Below are positions 10,984 to 22,529 of a stretch of DNA of 64,000 nucleotides, in pieces. The stretch lies in contig NC_133770.1 in assembly GCF_003597395.2 (NCBI RefSeq), positions 94,784,206 through 94,848,205 of the forward strand, written 5' to 3'. The position numbers and the translations under genes are program-made. The DNA is from Chelonoidis abingdonii. Taxonomy: Eukaryota; Chordata; Testudines; Testudinidae. The notes beneath the pieces were generated by a model. It worked only from the letters and a program-made list of their open reading frames with translations, was not told the origin of the DNA and made no database searches. Position 1 is the first letter of the stretch. Every line of letters starts with the position of its first letter.

Positions 10984-11438
10984 TATTAAAGTCAGTAAGA
11001 GCTTTGTCATTGATCTCAAAAAAGTGTAGAATCAAGACCCTAGTGCAAGATTATTGTTGTATTCTTTTAAAGTTGTATGTAACGTATTCTACACATGTTT
11101 TTGTTGTGTAGAATTCCAGGTAAATATTAATTTGGAACCTTGAATATGATAGTCTTTCTCCAAATCGTAAAATAATCTACTGAAGAGTGATTCACTCGCA
11201 AATGTTTTTGCTCTGTTGCAGCTCAGAGACTTCAGAGGAATAACAAAAACTGTCTTCTTACATGTTAGATATTCCAAATGAGAAATACAAGAAATGAGCA
11301 AGAATTTCTTAGTGTCCTGTTGCTTCAAGAAAAGCCAGCTGATAAACATCCTGGTTAAACCACTGCATTGATAGAAAAGATTTAAAGCAGTCTAGCAGTA
11401 GCTCCCGGAGATAGGGATGAAATGCACTCTCCTTTATC
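10984..11438. other. Spacer, nothing recognised
   Basis: AT-rich sequence. A minus-strand 86-codon frame at 11089-11349 has no recognisable motif. Confidence 0.5.
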
Positions 11439-11446
11439 CTGTAAGG

Positions 11447-11637
11447 CAATGGTCCCCAACCTTTTTAGTCTGACAGGCGCCAGACGAAGGACTGTGGCGG
11501 CGGTCGAACATCCACCAAAATGCTGCTGAAATTCAGCGGCATTTCGATGGATGCTCGACCACTGGCCAGGATGCAGACGCATTTAGATGTGCCCACAGAC
11601 ACCATGGCACCCATGGGCACCGCGTTGGGGACCCCTG
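11447..11637. mobile_element. Short hAT MITE (191 bp)
   Basis: The left terminus is CAATGGTCCCCAACC and the right terminus, reverse-complemented, is CAGGGGTCCCCAACG. A perfect 8-bp duplication CTGTAAGG flanks it (11439-11446 and 11638-11645). The interior has a GC-rich imperfect palindrome. Confidence 0.92.
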
Positions 11638-11645
11638 CTGTAAGG

Positions 11646-11980
11646 TTACATGAAAAAAAATATCTGCACTGCTATGCTTTACAATCCCAAATAAGAACTC
11701 TGATTTGAATAGTGGATCTCTTTGTTTTGGAACATTTTTATCCAGGGTGCGTTGTTTTGATTTTTTAAACACAATACATAATGAACCTGTGGAACTCTTT
11801 GCTTCAAGATAACCACTGAGGCCAAGAGTTTAGTAAGATTTAAAAGTAGATTGCATATTTATATATATAATGCAGACATCCAAATTCATGACAGAATAAA
11901 ACCTTTTTAAATATATGTAAACCCTCATGCCTTGTGACAAACCAACAATTTACGGGACTAAGAAGAAACTTTCCCTGTAA
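11646..11980. other. AT-rich spacer
   Basis: Nothing recognised. Confidence 0.5.
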
Positions 11981-11985
11981 GCTGG

Positions 11986-12673
11986 CGTGACAAGGTTCAG
12001 CTCACTGCTGTGGTGCCTCCTGCTGGCTGTCCTGGGAATTAGCTTAGTTCACTAATGCACCCTTATCTGGTGACATCTTGCTGCCATCACATCTGCTCCA
12101 GAAAACATGTTGTCCCAAAGGGTACAGAGTCCTCTTTCAGACACAGCCCTCCAGCTGTGTCACACTCTGTTCTCCCACCTTTCAGAGGAATAGCAGTCCA
12201 CTGTTCAGCCACTTCTGCAGTGGCGAGTGCAGGCAGGGACTCAAGCCTGCCCACTACTCCATGTCCCGGCCCAAGGACCCTGAAGATGGCAGCCACATGC
12301 TGCATCTTCCCCAACCTCACAGTCTACTGCCCTGGCCCACATCCCCGCAGCCCTAGCACCTTCTCCGCCCTTGTCTCAGGGCCTCAGCAAGCTCTCGCCC
12401 CCCTGATCCTGCCCAGCACTGCTCTGTCCAACTTGCTAGCTGCCCTCTGCCTGCAAGGCAGCCAGTCCTCCTCCCTCCTCAAACTCCAGGAAGTGACTGA
12501 CCTGTTTTGCCCTGCGCTTTTCTTATGCGGGCCTGCCAGGCCCTGATTGGCTGCTCCTCGTAGCCCTCTCCAATTGGCTGTCTCCTCCACAACCTCCCTA
12601 GCGTCCTCTCCAATTGGCTGTCTGTTGCGCAAACTCCCTTTATGGACTAGTGTGGGGCAGATGCTCCATCACA
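11986..12673 (-). mobile_element. Solo LTR (688 bp), minus orientation
   Basis: Read on the minus strand it runs from TGTGATGGAGC to CCTTGTCACG, giving near-canonical TG...CA termini with the last base mutated. A perfect 5-bp duplication GCTGG flanks it (11981-11985 and 12674-12678). Near the minus-strand start are repeated CCAATTGG/CCAATCAGG words, CCAAT-type promoter motifs expected in U3. The 163-codon plus-strand frame inside it (12055-12546) is a by-product of C-rich composition. Confidence 0.82.
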
Positions 12674-12678
12674 GCTGG

Positions 12679-14417
12679 TTATTTCATAATTGTCAAATAT
12701 GGAGTTTCTTCCCCTTCTCCTGAAGCTGGACATTGTCAGAGACAAGATTCTGGACTAAATAGTCTATTGCATTATAGTAATTTCTATGGACCCAACTGAG
12801 GACTTACATCACCACTCATATTGAGCATATTACAGGAAATAATGGATAGTAAAACCCTAGGTTTGTCCTTTGGGCTTATCATATATTTGGAAAAATAAAT
12901 AGAAATCTTTTCAGAAGAGCACCATTCAGGTTGTAGGCATTAGGTCTGATGGCTTTCCAGACTAGAGAGTGATTGTGAAAGGGTAGACGCTGTCTAGCTT
13001 CTCTTTTCAGAGCTGAGTTTTCCACTCCTATTTATTATTATTTATACAACGAATGCCCCCCAGAAGATTGCCGAGTTCCATATAAACAGAACAGACATGT
13101 CTCTGTTCAGAAGAGTTTATATTCTGAAGCCCTGTTCCGGCAAGTGTGAGCATGTCATTGTGCCTATGTGGAGCCCCATTTGACTCAAAGCAGTAACTTC
13201 ACAAATGAACGATCCCACTGAGTTCAATGGGTCCACTTGCATATAAATGTTTGCAGGATCAGGGCCTGACAGGTATGGAAACAGATATATTCTTGTGTAG
13301 TTGTAATCTGTGGTTTTAACACAATGGCCTAAAAGTTATGTCTGACTGTTGTTGTGCTGCCATTTTTTAGTGGAAATAAACTACTTTTACTGATCAGGTT
13401 TATATCCTGCTCCTGACTACTTCTATCTGATATTTTTCTACAACAGAAAGCTGTGTCATCCCAGCACATACAGTGTAGATACATGAACTCCCCAGCATGC
13501 GAGGGTATTCCTGTAGCCTTTTAGAATAGCATGTTATTTTTCTTTAGTATTCAACACTTATTTTCAAGTCAATTTAAAAAGTCCTCGAAGATTAAAGCAT
13601 TAACAATGAGGTGAGCTTAATCAAACTTTTAATCATATCACAACTGTTGCTCATATGGTATCAAAGATCACATAATATTCTGAGAACCCCTGATGGAGGC
13701 TCATTGTCATCTGCAATGCCAGGGCATGATAAGATATGTTAGCTCTGAATAGCTGTGCTTTTCATAATTTTAGAAAGAGCCCACAGGCTACTTCAATATA
13801 TTTTCTGTAAGTGATGGAGATTGCACACTGTTAAAATGAAACCCAATCTCTGACAAAGTTGTCACAAAGAAAGAAGCAATTTTCTGACAGTGACACTTCA
13901 AAGTCAAGTGTCAAGCATATAATTTGGATGCCCCAATTCCAGTGCAGTTCATTTTCTTTTACAAGTGAATTTAGGCCTTTTAAAACATAGTAACATCTGC
14001 AATCTAAAGTGACAGCACTAGCAAGCTGCAGTCTCTCTATAGAGCAGTTACAGCACACACAATACAGCAAGTTTCCCAACACAGTGTTGTCTAGAGCTGA
14101 GAAGTCATGTTAGACTCCATCCACCATACAGTTAAAACCATGATTCTACAACCAGTTAGAAGGTGTATTCAGCTTAATCAGTTACTCTGGACAGTTTGTA
14201 TCCATGTAGCAGTTTTTCTAACAGCACAACTGTGTTTTTGAATTCATACCTAGCATTCTGCCTGTTTTCAGGAGTGCATTCTGGAATACAACTGTCTGAA
14301 TTAAGAACTAAAGGGATATTTTTTTCAGAGCCCTAATCCACACACAGTTTCTGCCTAACAGTATGTGATTTCTAGTAACCATTTAGTATCATGGAGACTT
14401 TCCTGACATTCTCCAGC
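12679..14417. other. Spacer with a SINE-tail fragment
   Basis: Around 13025-13130 is a minus-oriented fragment of the SINE/CR1 3-prime tail (TTATTATTATTTATAC, later CAGACATGTCTCTG). At 13195-13270 is the unassigned GATCC/CAATGGG-type old repeat. Nothing else was recognised. Confidence 0.45.
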
Positions 14418-14425
14418 TTCTTGGG

Positions 14426-15239
14426 CAGAGGTGGGGAAACTACGGCCCACGGGATCCTCCTGCCTGGCCCCTGAGCTCCTGCCCCAGGAGGCTCACTCCC
14501 AGCCCCTCCCCCGCTGTTCCCCCTCCTCCGCAGCCTCAGCTCGCCCCACTGCTGGTGCAATGCTCTGGGCAGCAAGCTCCTGGGGCAGCACAGCTGCAGA
14601 GCCCGGCGTGACCCAGTGCTCTGTGCTGCGTGATGGCGTGGCTGATTCCTGCCGGGTGGCACAGCTGCTTATCCTACTGCTCTGGGCGGTGTGGCTGTAG
14701 TGCCACCAGCCACCGGTGCTTCAGGCAGTGTGGTAAGGAGGCAGGGAGCGAGGGGGTTAGATAGAGGGCAGAGGAGTTTGGGGGGGTGGTGAACTGACAG
14801 GGGTGTGGATAGGGGTTGGGGCGGTCAGAGGGCGGGGAACAGGGGGGTTGAATGGGCGGGGAGGGTGGATGGGACAGTGGGGGGCATCAGGGGCAGGGGT
14901 TCTGGGGGCAGTCAAGGCCAGGGAGAGGGGTAGTTGGATGGGGCAAGGGCCTGGGGGGGCAGTCAGAAGGAGAGGGGTATTACTAGCACGCGAAACTTTA
15001 ATTAGAGGTTTAAGGGCAGCGGGGATCCAGGGGCTGTCAGGACACGGGAACAGGGGGGTTGGATGGGGCAGGAGTCCCGGGGGGGCCATCAGGGGGCAAG
15101 AAGTTGGGGTGGGTCAGATATGGGGCTGTGGCCAGGCCACACCTGGCTGTTTGGGGAGGCACAGCCTTCCCTAACCGGCCCTCCATACAATTTTGGAAAC
15201 CGGGTGCGGCCTTCAGGCCAAAAAGTTTGCCCGCCCCTA
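14426..15239. mobile_element. GC-rich hAT element (814 bp)
   Basis: The left terminus is CAGAGGTGGGGAAACTACGG and the right terminus, reverse-complemented, is TAGGGGCGGGCAAACTTTTT. The flanking 8-bp duplication is TTCTTGGG (14418-14425) versus TTCTAGGG (15240-15247), 7 of 8. The centre is a G-rich degenerate minisatellite that yields spurious open frames on both strands. A related left terminus occurs at 63460. Confidence 0.87.
14750..15115. repeat. G-rich degenerate minisatellite
   Basis: Repeated words such as GGATGGGGCAGG, GGGGGGCAGTCA and CAGGGGGGTTGGATGG in loose 60-70-bp units. It lies within the hAT element. Confidence 0.6.
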
Positions 15240-15684
15240 TTCTAGGGCTGCTGTAATAAAAACAACAATAGTTCATCCATGTACACTCTCTTCACATTTT
15301 CAAGGCTCTCTTCATATATGCCTAAGGACTAGAAACTTTTTTTTAAAATGAAAGATTCTGCAGAACCGATCTGTGGGAACAGGTGCATCGCATGACAAAT
15401 TCTACAGCAAAGAATATATGGGCCATGCTGCACCTGGAGTCAAGGCTCCATTCGTAACTACCACCCGCATATCCCCATTACTGCTACAAACAGCTCTCAA
15501 ACAAACACACAGTAAAAAACCTTGCACAATTCCTGAGTCAGGCCTCATGTTGCCACACTGCTTAGTTGGCTCTCTCTTTACTCTTTTTCTCCATCAGCTC
15601 ATCCAGTTTGGCTTCTCTGCTGTCCACAAAATGAACTGGTTCAGTGCTGAGTCTAGATGCAAGCATCCAGTCTAGCACTTTCAA
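15240..15684. other. Spacer before Penelope copy
   Basis: No confident assignment. The 100-codon plus frame at 15373-15675 has no recognisable motif. Confidence 0.4.
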
Positions 15685-15741
15685 GAAAGTAATGAAAATG
15701 GTCCAATTCCAGCACTTGACAAGGAGATATAAGGAACTGTA
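15685..15741 (-). mobile_element. Inverted fragment of Penelope-like terminal repeat
   Basis: About 52 bp (TAATGAAAATGG... to ...TATAAGGAACTG) are the reverse complement of 15793-15842, separated by a 50-bp spacer. This is the start of the adjacent Penelope-like repeat in opposite orientation. Inverted partial copies of the terminal repeat are known for Penelope-like elements. Confidence 0.75.
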
Positions 15742-15789
15742 GCGGCCATTACACAAAGTAAAAGTATTTCCCCATGCTTATCTCTCCCC

Positions 15790-16093
15790 CCAGTTCCTTA
15801 TATCTCCTTGTCAAGTGCTGGAAATGGGCCATTTTCATTACCACTACAAACAGTTATTTTTCTCTCCTGCTGACAACAGCTCACCTTAAGTGATCACTCT
15901 TCTTATAATGTGTATGGTAACACCCATTGTTTCTATCTATCTATCTTCCTTCTGTATTTTCTGCTACATGCATCCGATGAAGTGAGCTGTAGCCTATGAA
16001 AGCTTGTGCTACAATAAATTTGTCAGTCTCTAAGGTGCTACAAGTACTCTTATTCTTTTTGCGGATACAGACTGACCCGGCTACTACTCTGAA
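15790..16093 (+). mobile_element. Penelope-like element terminal repeat (pLTR)
   Basis: It ends with the sequence typical of this family in reptiles: AATAAATTTGTCAGTCTC, then AAGGTGCTACAAGTACTC, then GGATACAGACTGACCCGGC and TACTACTCTGAAA. A TCTA microsatellite is at 15931-15948. Upstream of AATAAA it contains a hammerhead-ribozyme-like core. No reverse transcriptase or GIY-YIG frame is present, so it is a severely truncated, dead copy. The Penelope assignment comes from memory of the family. Confidence 0.7.
15972..16011 (+). ncRNA. Degenerate hammerhead-ribozyme-like core
   Basis: CCGATGA (15974-15980; consensus CTGATGA, one change) is followed by a stem-II-like pair GTGAGC/GCCTAT around TGTA, then GAAA (15998-16001). 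This is the order of a minimal type I hammerhead: CUGAUGA, stem II, GAAA. Penelope-like elements are reported to carry such motifs. The stem is weakened by substitutions, so this copy is probably inactive. Confidence 0.5.
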
Positions 16094-16516
16094 AGAAGTA
16101 ACACAGTGACTCTCAGTTCCGGGCAACCTGAGCAAGACATCAGAACTACTGTGAATGACACTGTATTTTGATATCAGATCAGGTTTTTAAAAACTGTTTT
16201 AATATAGAGATGCAAAATCAGAGTACTGAAAATCAACGTTTCATTGGCTAAAGACAGGAAACGGAGATTGAAATAAATGATAAATCCATAAACTTGCTGT
16301 GCTTAATCTTATTATCCACTAGATGTCTCTATTGCTTCACAACAGTTGGAGGAGAAAAGTTTCCTTCAAATATTTTTATTGCCAGGAAGGGGAGAGAGAG
16401 GTTTTTCACAGTTTAAACAGCAACTGACATCTCAGGAAAACCTTTGAATTTTAAGATTTAGTTCTGCTTACACAAGATTACTTCTGTATTTTTCATTCCC
16501 TTATTCTTTATTGCAG

Positions 16517-16545
16517 AGAATATTTGCAAAGAATCTGGACTTTTG
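16517..16545 (+). other. Candidate micro-exon (29 bp) with splice signals
   Basis: A pyrimidine-rich tract ending TTCTTTATTGCAG precedes AGAATATTTGC... (29 bp), which is followed directly by GTGAGTAG, a strong donor. Both sites are close to consensus. A 29-bp exon is not a multiple of three and nothing links it to a known gene, so it could be a lncRNA exon or chance. Confidence 0.2.
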
Positions 16546-17649
16546 GTGAGTAGATCTGGTTCTGCTGAATATTCCTCACCTGAAATTATAATTTATTCTT
16601 GATATCATAGTTTTCAAAGCAACCAATTGTGAAAGCATAAACAAACCATTATGGAGAGAACTGGCTGGCTCAATGAATTAGCAATGGGCTATGAGGCCTT
16701 TCATTTCTATATTGTGGCCTCAGATCCAGCTCAAGTCAGTAGTCACTGCAAGTGGTTACTGCTGATTATTGTCCGGTGGTCAGTGTAACATGAGTTTGGT
16801 GGTCTCAGTCCAATTTGCAGTGCACAAGTGTTCACATCACAAAAACTGCCACTACAATTGTTTCTTTCATGAGCCTCAATAGAAAGAGTGAGAACTGAAT
16901 GGGCATTTTGAGACTAAATTAGTGTCTCCTTCCAAGAAGTAGTCACACCAAATTGGGTTGAGAGATGTTGTCAGGGCAGCCTGGGGAAGCTTGCTGTGGT
17001 TATGTTATATATAGCATGCACATAAATAAAGAACTTCTGTTACCAAGGTAGTCCATTCAGCAGCTTTCACATGCATTAAATGTACACAGAAATGTATATC
17101 CTAAATATACAGGCTAATATGATGCAAGAAGAGCACAGTGGTTGATGAATTTGTAATGAGTACAAATAAAATGTACTGGATGCAATGAAGAAAGAAAGAT
17201 TGCTTTATTTTTGCAATCAATAACAATTATTTGTAGTATGAGAATGTGTAGCAGATTTATGTGCTTAGAAGAATCAGTTAACCTTGCCAGACACTCACTG
17301 ACCATATGTGAGTGGGTTTATATCACAAGAACTGACAGGAAGGATGAATTAGAGGATATTGGACTGTAGTCTCAATACAAGGGAAGCAGCATGGAAGACG
17401 TGATCCACAGCCCATTGAAGACAATGGGAGTGTTTTCATTTGCTTCAATGGGCTTTGGATGAGCAGGGTTCCTAAGTGTCACACATCACAATAATCATGC
17501 GATGCATAGCCCTGTCATGCTTGCCTGCATCTTCAGCCAGATCCTCAGCATCCAGTTGAGCTGCAGGAAGGCATTTGCCTGTAGTTCTGTCTTTTGACTG
17601 CTAGAGGCAGCTTCTGCACCCTTGAGCATGTAACAACTCTCCCTGATGG

Positions 17650-18138
17650 ATGAGGGCCAGGCCACTGCAGCAGCAGGAGGCGCCAAGCTACTACCCTTGC
17701 AGCTATCTGTACCAAACTCCTCACAGCAAACACCTAGCTGTCCCAGCTACCCAAACAGCCCCCAGCAACTTCTGTTCCCCAGTAGCCACAGCACTCTCGG
17801 TTCCTCCACAGCATCCCCCTGCCACTAGCAGCTCTACCCCCAAAAGCCCTCTTCCCTCAGTACCTGCAGCACTCTCCTTCACCACCCATAAGTCCCCTGC
17901 CACCCAGCAGCCCTCGTACTCACCTACACCACTCACAGTACCAACAGCCCCAGCAAATATTTACCCAGCTACCCTCTCTCAAGCACCTGGAGCACCAACC
18001 AACACACCCCAGCCAGTGCTCCCAAGTTTTGTGCTGCTCTCTGCCCTGCCCCTCCTACTGCTTGGAATAGAGTGTATTGTTCATACGCTGAAGTTTTTGA
18101 TTATATGCAGATTGTTTGCAGACATGCCCATTAGTTAG
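17650..18138 (+). other. Open frame, Pro/Ser/Thr-rich, of doubtful reality
   Basis: A 162-codon frame dominated by P, S, T, A and Q. Near the C-terminus is a hydrophobic run (VLLSALPLLLLGIECIV, about residues 127-143). The DNA is a C-rich, loosely repetitive CAGC/CCAGC sequence that would give long stop-free frames by composition. The hydrophobic C-terminal segment falls outside the C-rich part. No family resemblance was recognised. Confidence 0.15.
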
Positions 18139-20167
18139 TTAAATCATTTGCACAAAATGTTAAACAGAACCAAACTTGGCAGAAATGGCTCAAGCCCACA
18201 GTAGGTATAAGGAAAAGAGCAGTAATGAAAGGATCAAAGGAACTGTAGCATCTAAACAGGTTTCAAGTATTCCATGTCACTGAAGATGATTACAAAAATA
18301 TGACTGCACAGCTCAAAGAAATGAATGACCAAGCTGTGGAACAAGAAAGAAACAGAGAAGGATTTGTAATATGAAGACTCTACACTGGGCTCCATGGATA
18401 GTCATTTCTGTAAAAAGACCAACCTAATGAGAAGGAATTTGCCTTCACTGGGCAACATTTTAAGAGTTATGAGAGCACAGAAGGTTGGTAACTCAAACGA
18501 AATGAGGAGCCAAGAGTGAGATTCAGCCTCCCAGAGCTGTGCATGCTTGAATAAATTGTATTAGAGAACTTGTAAGGAGAGATGCTTAAAAGAAAGCACG
18601 ATCCATTTTGCTGTGTAAGACATTCTGATAGCTCACGTGGAGACGTATTTCATGCCATGTGTAAATGATGGTCTGTATTTGAAAATACAGTTGGAAATAG
18701 AATGTCTGAACCTGCTTCTGGAAGCCACCATATACTGGAAAACTAACATAATTTGTAGTATCAGCATCTAAAGCTATAATGTAGGACCAGTTTCTCTCAT
18801 CCTTTGATGCTTATGTAGCAGGTGACGAAAGAACACCTTTATTCTTATTTTAAAATTTAAGTTATTAATTTCAGTTAATTAAGATAATCTTGTTGGGGCA
18901 CTGGTCAGGAATTGATAACGGTATAATCCTTTCACATCCAAATCACTGGCTCAGATAAGGTGCAGATAAGTAGTGATCAAAAGGTGTTACCCGCCATCTA
19001 ATAGTTGTTTAGCTGTCTGCGTCTCAGTACAGGTCTTAGTAAAAAGGTGTCAATGTTACAAAATCCACCAATCACAATTAGCCCTTGCTAGAAGTGTCAG
19101 AACAGAGGCCAACAAATCAAGGAACATGGAGCATAAACAACCTGCACTCTTACCCACAGAGGTGAACAGTTCAGGATAAGGTAGAAGCATGTTCCTAGGA
19201 CATAGATTCTTGGAGGATTGCTGCCCGTGCAGTCCCTTGTCCTCTGGTTAAATGACTTCAGTCATTCTAGGTGTTTGTTCCAGAGCACACTGCATCACAA
19301 AAATCATACATTGTTTGAAGTAGCAGGTTCTGGGGTCCAGCAGAAAGGCTGCCAGAGGTATCATTCCTCTCCTGATGCCATTTTAACACAGGAGTGTATG
19401 TGTGATGGGGTGGATAATTTAGGTACTTATATCAGAGAGGGAATTTTTGTCAGGGAAATATTTAAGAAGCAGTTGGAAACACTGAAACTCATCCTCTTCA
19501 AGTCTAAACCAGAACCACAGCCCCTCTGGTTAAGGGATGCAAAGGTTAGTACAAGCAGTAAGCAGTAAACTTTAAAATATAAATAATGTAGTATAAATAA
19601 GCTGGTAAGGAGAAAGATTGGGGCAATTGTGAAAATAAGCAGAAGTAAGTTAAAAGGATAATTACAGGATTAGAAAGCATTGCATTCCAGACAACATTTC
19701 AACCAACAAAGAGCCCTAAAATATGTTTTTATTGGAAGCAGACCAAAAACAACTAAAAATTGGTCCATGGGAGCATAACTGGTTTGACTGTCACAGCTAT
19801 TTAAGAGCTGTGCAATGCTGAAAACCAGGGTATGACACTCACACAACTAAAATAAGGCTGCTACAGCCACAAGCAGCTAACAACAGATGTAGCAAAAGGT
19901 TTGATTAGCCAGTGAGATTTTGTTCTTGAAAACCTGACTGCAGAGTTTTGGTGCCTGGAGTTTACATGGAATCAGTCAGAACTGGAATTAATGATCTACA
20001 GTTCGCTCCTGCAGTTTAAATGAAACGCAGATTAATCTTTGTCTCTTATTAACTAATTCACTTCAAGATTCTCAAGTACCAGTTACTATCATACAACAAA
20101 CTACTATGAATTCAGACACAAAAATTATTTAGAGAGAAATATCAAACAAGACCATCTTTCACCAGTA

Positions 20168-20387
20168 CAGGTGAGTCTCATCTTACGTGGGGGTTCCGTT
20201 CTGCGGTTAGGGCGTAAAGCGAAAACCCCATATAGTCAAAAATTACATTGAGTTGAATGGTGGGCGGAATCACCCACACTACAGGTTCAGGATTAAAATT
20301 GTTATTTTTCTCTTTTTTTTTTGGTTTTGCAGACTGCGTAAAGCTGAAATCATTCATGTTAAATGCACGTAAGATGCAACAGACCTG
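20168..20387. mobile_element. Tigger-type MITE (220 bp)
   Basis: The left terminus is CAGGTGAGTCTCATCTTACG and the right terminus, reverse-complemented, is CAGGTCTGTTGCATCTTACG. Both sides have TA (20166-20167 and 20388-20389), the Tc1/mariner-type duplication. There is no coding capacity. This compact copy is the key to recognising the larger, interrupted relative at 47.29-48.82 kb. Confidence 0.9.
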
Positions 20388-20389
20388 TA

Positions 20390-22320
20390 CAAATAAAGCA
20401 ATAACAAAAGAGAAAATGGTCATGACTTCATATTCATTTTAGCATGTCTGAGAATAAAGTGCATCTATTGTAAGGTAAGACCAAATGCAGGATTCTTCTT
20501 TAATTAGTTATTATTAACATAGAAAATTATTACTTTGCAATCATGTATTTGTGACCCCAGTCCGTCCTTCAGTGCTAAGCAGCAGAAGAGTCCCCCCATA
20601 CTGTAACTCACATTAGGCCTGGCACACTCATTGCCCCAACAAACTGTTGTCATAATATATATATCAATGATGTCATGTAAGATATCCAGGATAAAGTGGT
20701 GACACACTGGTCCCAAAAATCATTGTATGATGTATGTATAGAATCTATACAAAGAATTATAGATGTTTGCTGGATATGTTCTTAAAATATGTTTGGAAGA
20801 CAAAGCATGAACCCAGCCTGACCTAAACAAAGGTATGTGTCCGGTGAGACGGGAGGGACACTGCAGAAAGGCATCTCTGGGGAACCTGGGAACTGACTGT
20901 TACCTGCAACGCAAGGTTTGGACAGACAGAGTCCTCCAGAGTTTGCTGGCAAGGCAGATAAGCTGCTGTATAAGGGAGCTGACACATCACTTAGCAGCAG
21001 CAAAACCCTCACTTGCTGAAGCTGAGAGGGGTAACACAGGAGCTCACAATTCTGGGTACCCCACACAGGATGACAGAGTGCTATTAATCTTAACAGACTG
21101 GACAAATTCCCAGGTGTATCTTAGCACTAGTGAGGTTTACAATATTAATATACTTACTGCTCTTCAGATCGCAGTTGTTCAGAAGAATGTGCATGGACTT
21201 TCTGCCCATAAATATTTGGTTGTTGCCCCGTTCTCAATAGATAAATTCATAATTCTTGGCTTTGGGCCCTGTAACATGGGGAAACATGCTGTAAAACTAC
21301 TGAAGTTTACAGTCAGAGTGGACATCCACCTGTTTTATGCTGGCTCCATTATAAAACATTTCTGTGGGTGAGGCAAGCATCAGGGATATTTGGATGGCAA
21401 CTGTACATGTACCAGCAGGACCCTGGGGCACAGTATGCCTGCTGCAGTGCAGGATGCAAAGACTGCCAGAGGAGAAGACAAATAGACAGTATGAAGGAAC
21501 AGAACAAAGAATGAGACCAGACCAACTGGTTAATATCAAATGACTGCACTAATAAAACTTTCACTTTTCTCTTAGTACTAAGACTAGGAAACTGCAAAAA
21601 ACAATGTTCACTGCAAAATTATGACAGGGCATTTAAATTCCTAGAAGCAAGGCTGAATTTTTAGTGTGGCAGTAAAATTAATTACTCTTTAACTTGTAAA
21701 TTGAAATTATGATAAATGTTAAAATAATAATATCCAATTTATAAGCTATTTAATGCCTATCCTGTGGTCAAAGTGCCTTTTAGAGAAATGCGGATAATAA
21801 AGCGCATATACAAACTGAGCAGTTTATCCCCCTCCAAAAATAAGAAAGAATCAACTCTGGCACGATTTACAAACTTATCCCCCTCTGACACACACAATTT
21901 ACAGCTTATCGTCTCCAAAAATATGACAATCAACCTCTACAATTTAAAAATATCCCATCCTCCCTGAGCATACCATTCCCCAGCCATCTCTGAAAAGCCT
22001 GAGAAAACAGATGAACTCTGTAGCATAACCCCTGAAGGTCAACAAACTCTGACTATTACAGACCTGAGTTATTTTGGAGTCAGATAGACAAACTTGGAAT
22101 CTCATGATGTGAGTTTTAGACATTCACTTTTCAAGCAATAACTGTATTTTAATAAACTATAGGGAGAGTTCAGTGGTATGTTAAATCTAAACATAAACAC
22201 TCATTTAATATTTCCTAATTACAATTCTACTCAGTAGCAAGCAGACTGAAATCCCTATGATCACTGTCCTTGCTGTTTTGCAGGCTTCCTTTATCTACAT
22301 AAACATTTCCTGTTCTGCTT
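20390..22320. other. Unassigned region
   Basis: 20500-21080 resembles old retroelement-like sequence but I cannot name it. The 178-codon plus frame at 20835-21371 has no recognisable motif and an ordinary amino-acid mix; I treat it as chance. The rest is AT-rich. Confidence 0.4.
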
Positions 22321-22322
22321 TC

Positions 22323-22526
22323 TCATCCTCCCCCAGAGCCCAATAATGGCTTCTGATTACAGTTTTTTACCATTTCTTTCACTTGAGTCCAATTTGTTTG
22401 TACACTGGTGACAAGCCTGCCTATGACATTTCTTTGTTTAGACAGCATGTCCCTCCTTAACCTAATGGATATGTTTCCTCCTGTGTGGTTGAGTTTATCC
22501 TTTTTATAAACTATATATCCTGGCAT
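22323..22526 (-). pseudogene. CR1/L2-type LINE endonuclease fragment
   Basis: The minus strand reads PGYIVYKKDKLNHTGGNISI, then RLRRDML. This fits the GY.LYRKDR..RGGGVA..VR pattern of the endonuclease domain of CR1-clade LINEs, with several substitutions. It is short, with no flanking LINE sequence recognised, so it is a fossil fragment. Confidence 0.5.
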
Positions 22527-22529
22527 TTA

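Larger units (their letters stand above)
16094..20165. other. Largely unassigned AT-rich region
   Basis: Nothing firm over 4 kb. Two candidates are annotated separately: a splice-flanked 29-bp segment at 16517-16545 and a proline/serine-rich open frame at 17650-18138. Around 18840-18890 there are AT-rich homeodomain-type words (TTATTAATTTCAGTTAATTA). An open frame at 19218-19568 has no recognisable motif. Confidence 0.5.

Noticed and set aside
12055..12546. 163-codon plus-strand frame
   Set aside because: It lies wholly inside a solo LTR with a perfect target duplication and runs antisense to the LTR orientation.
20835..21371. 178-codon plus-strand frame
   Set aside because: No motif or family was recognised and the surrounding DNA shows no splice or promoter context; one frame of this length is expected by chance in 64 kb.
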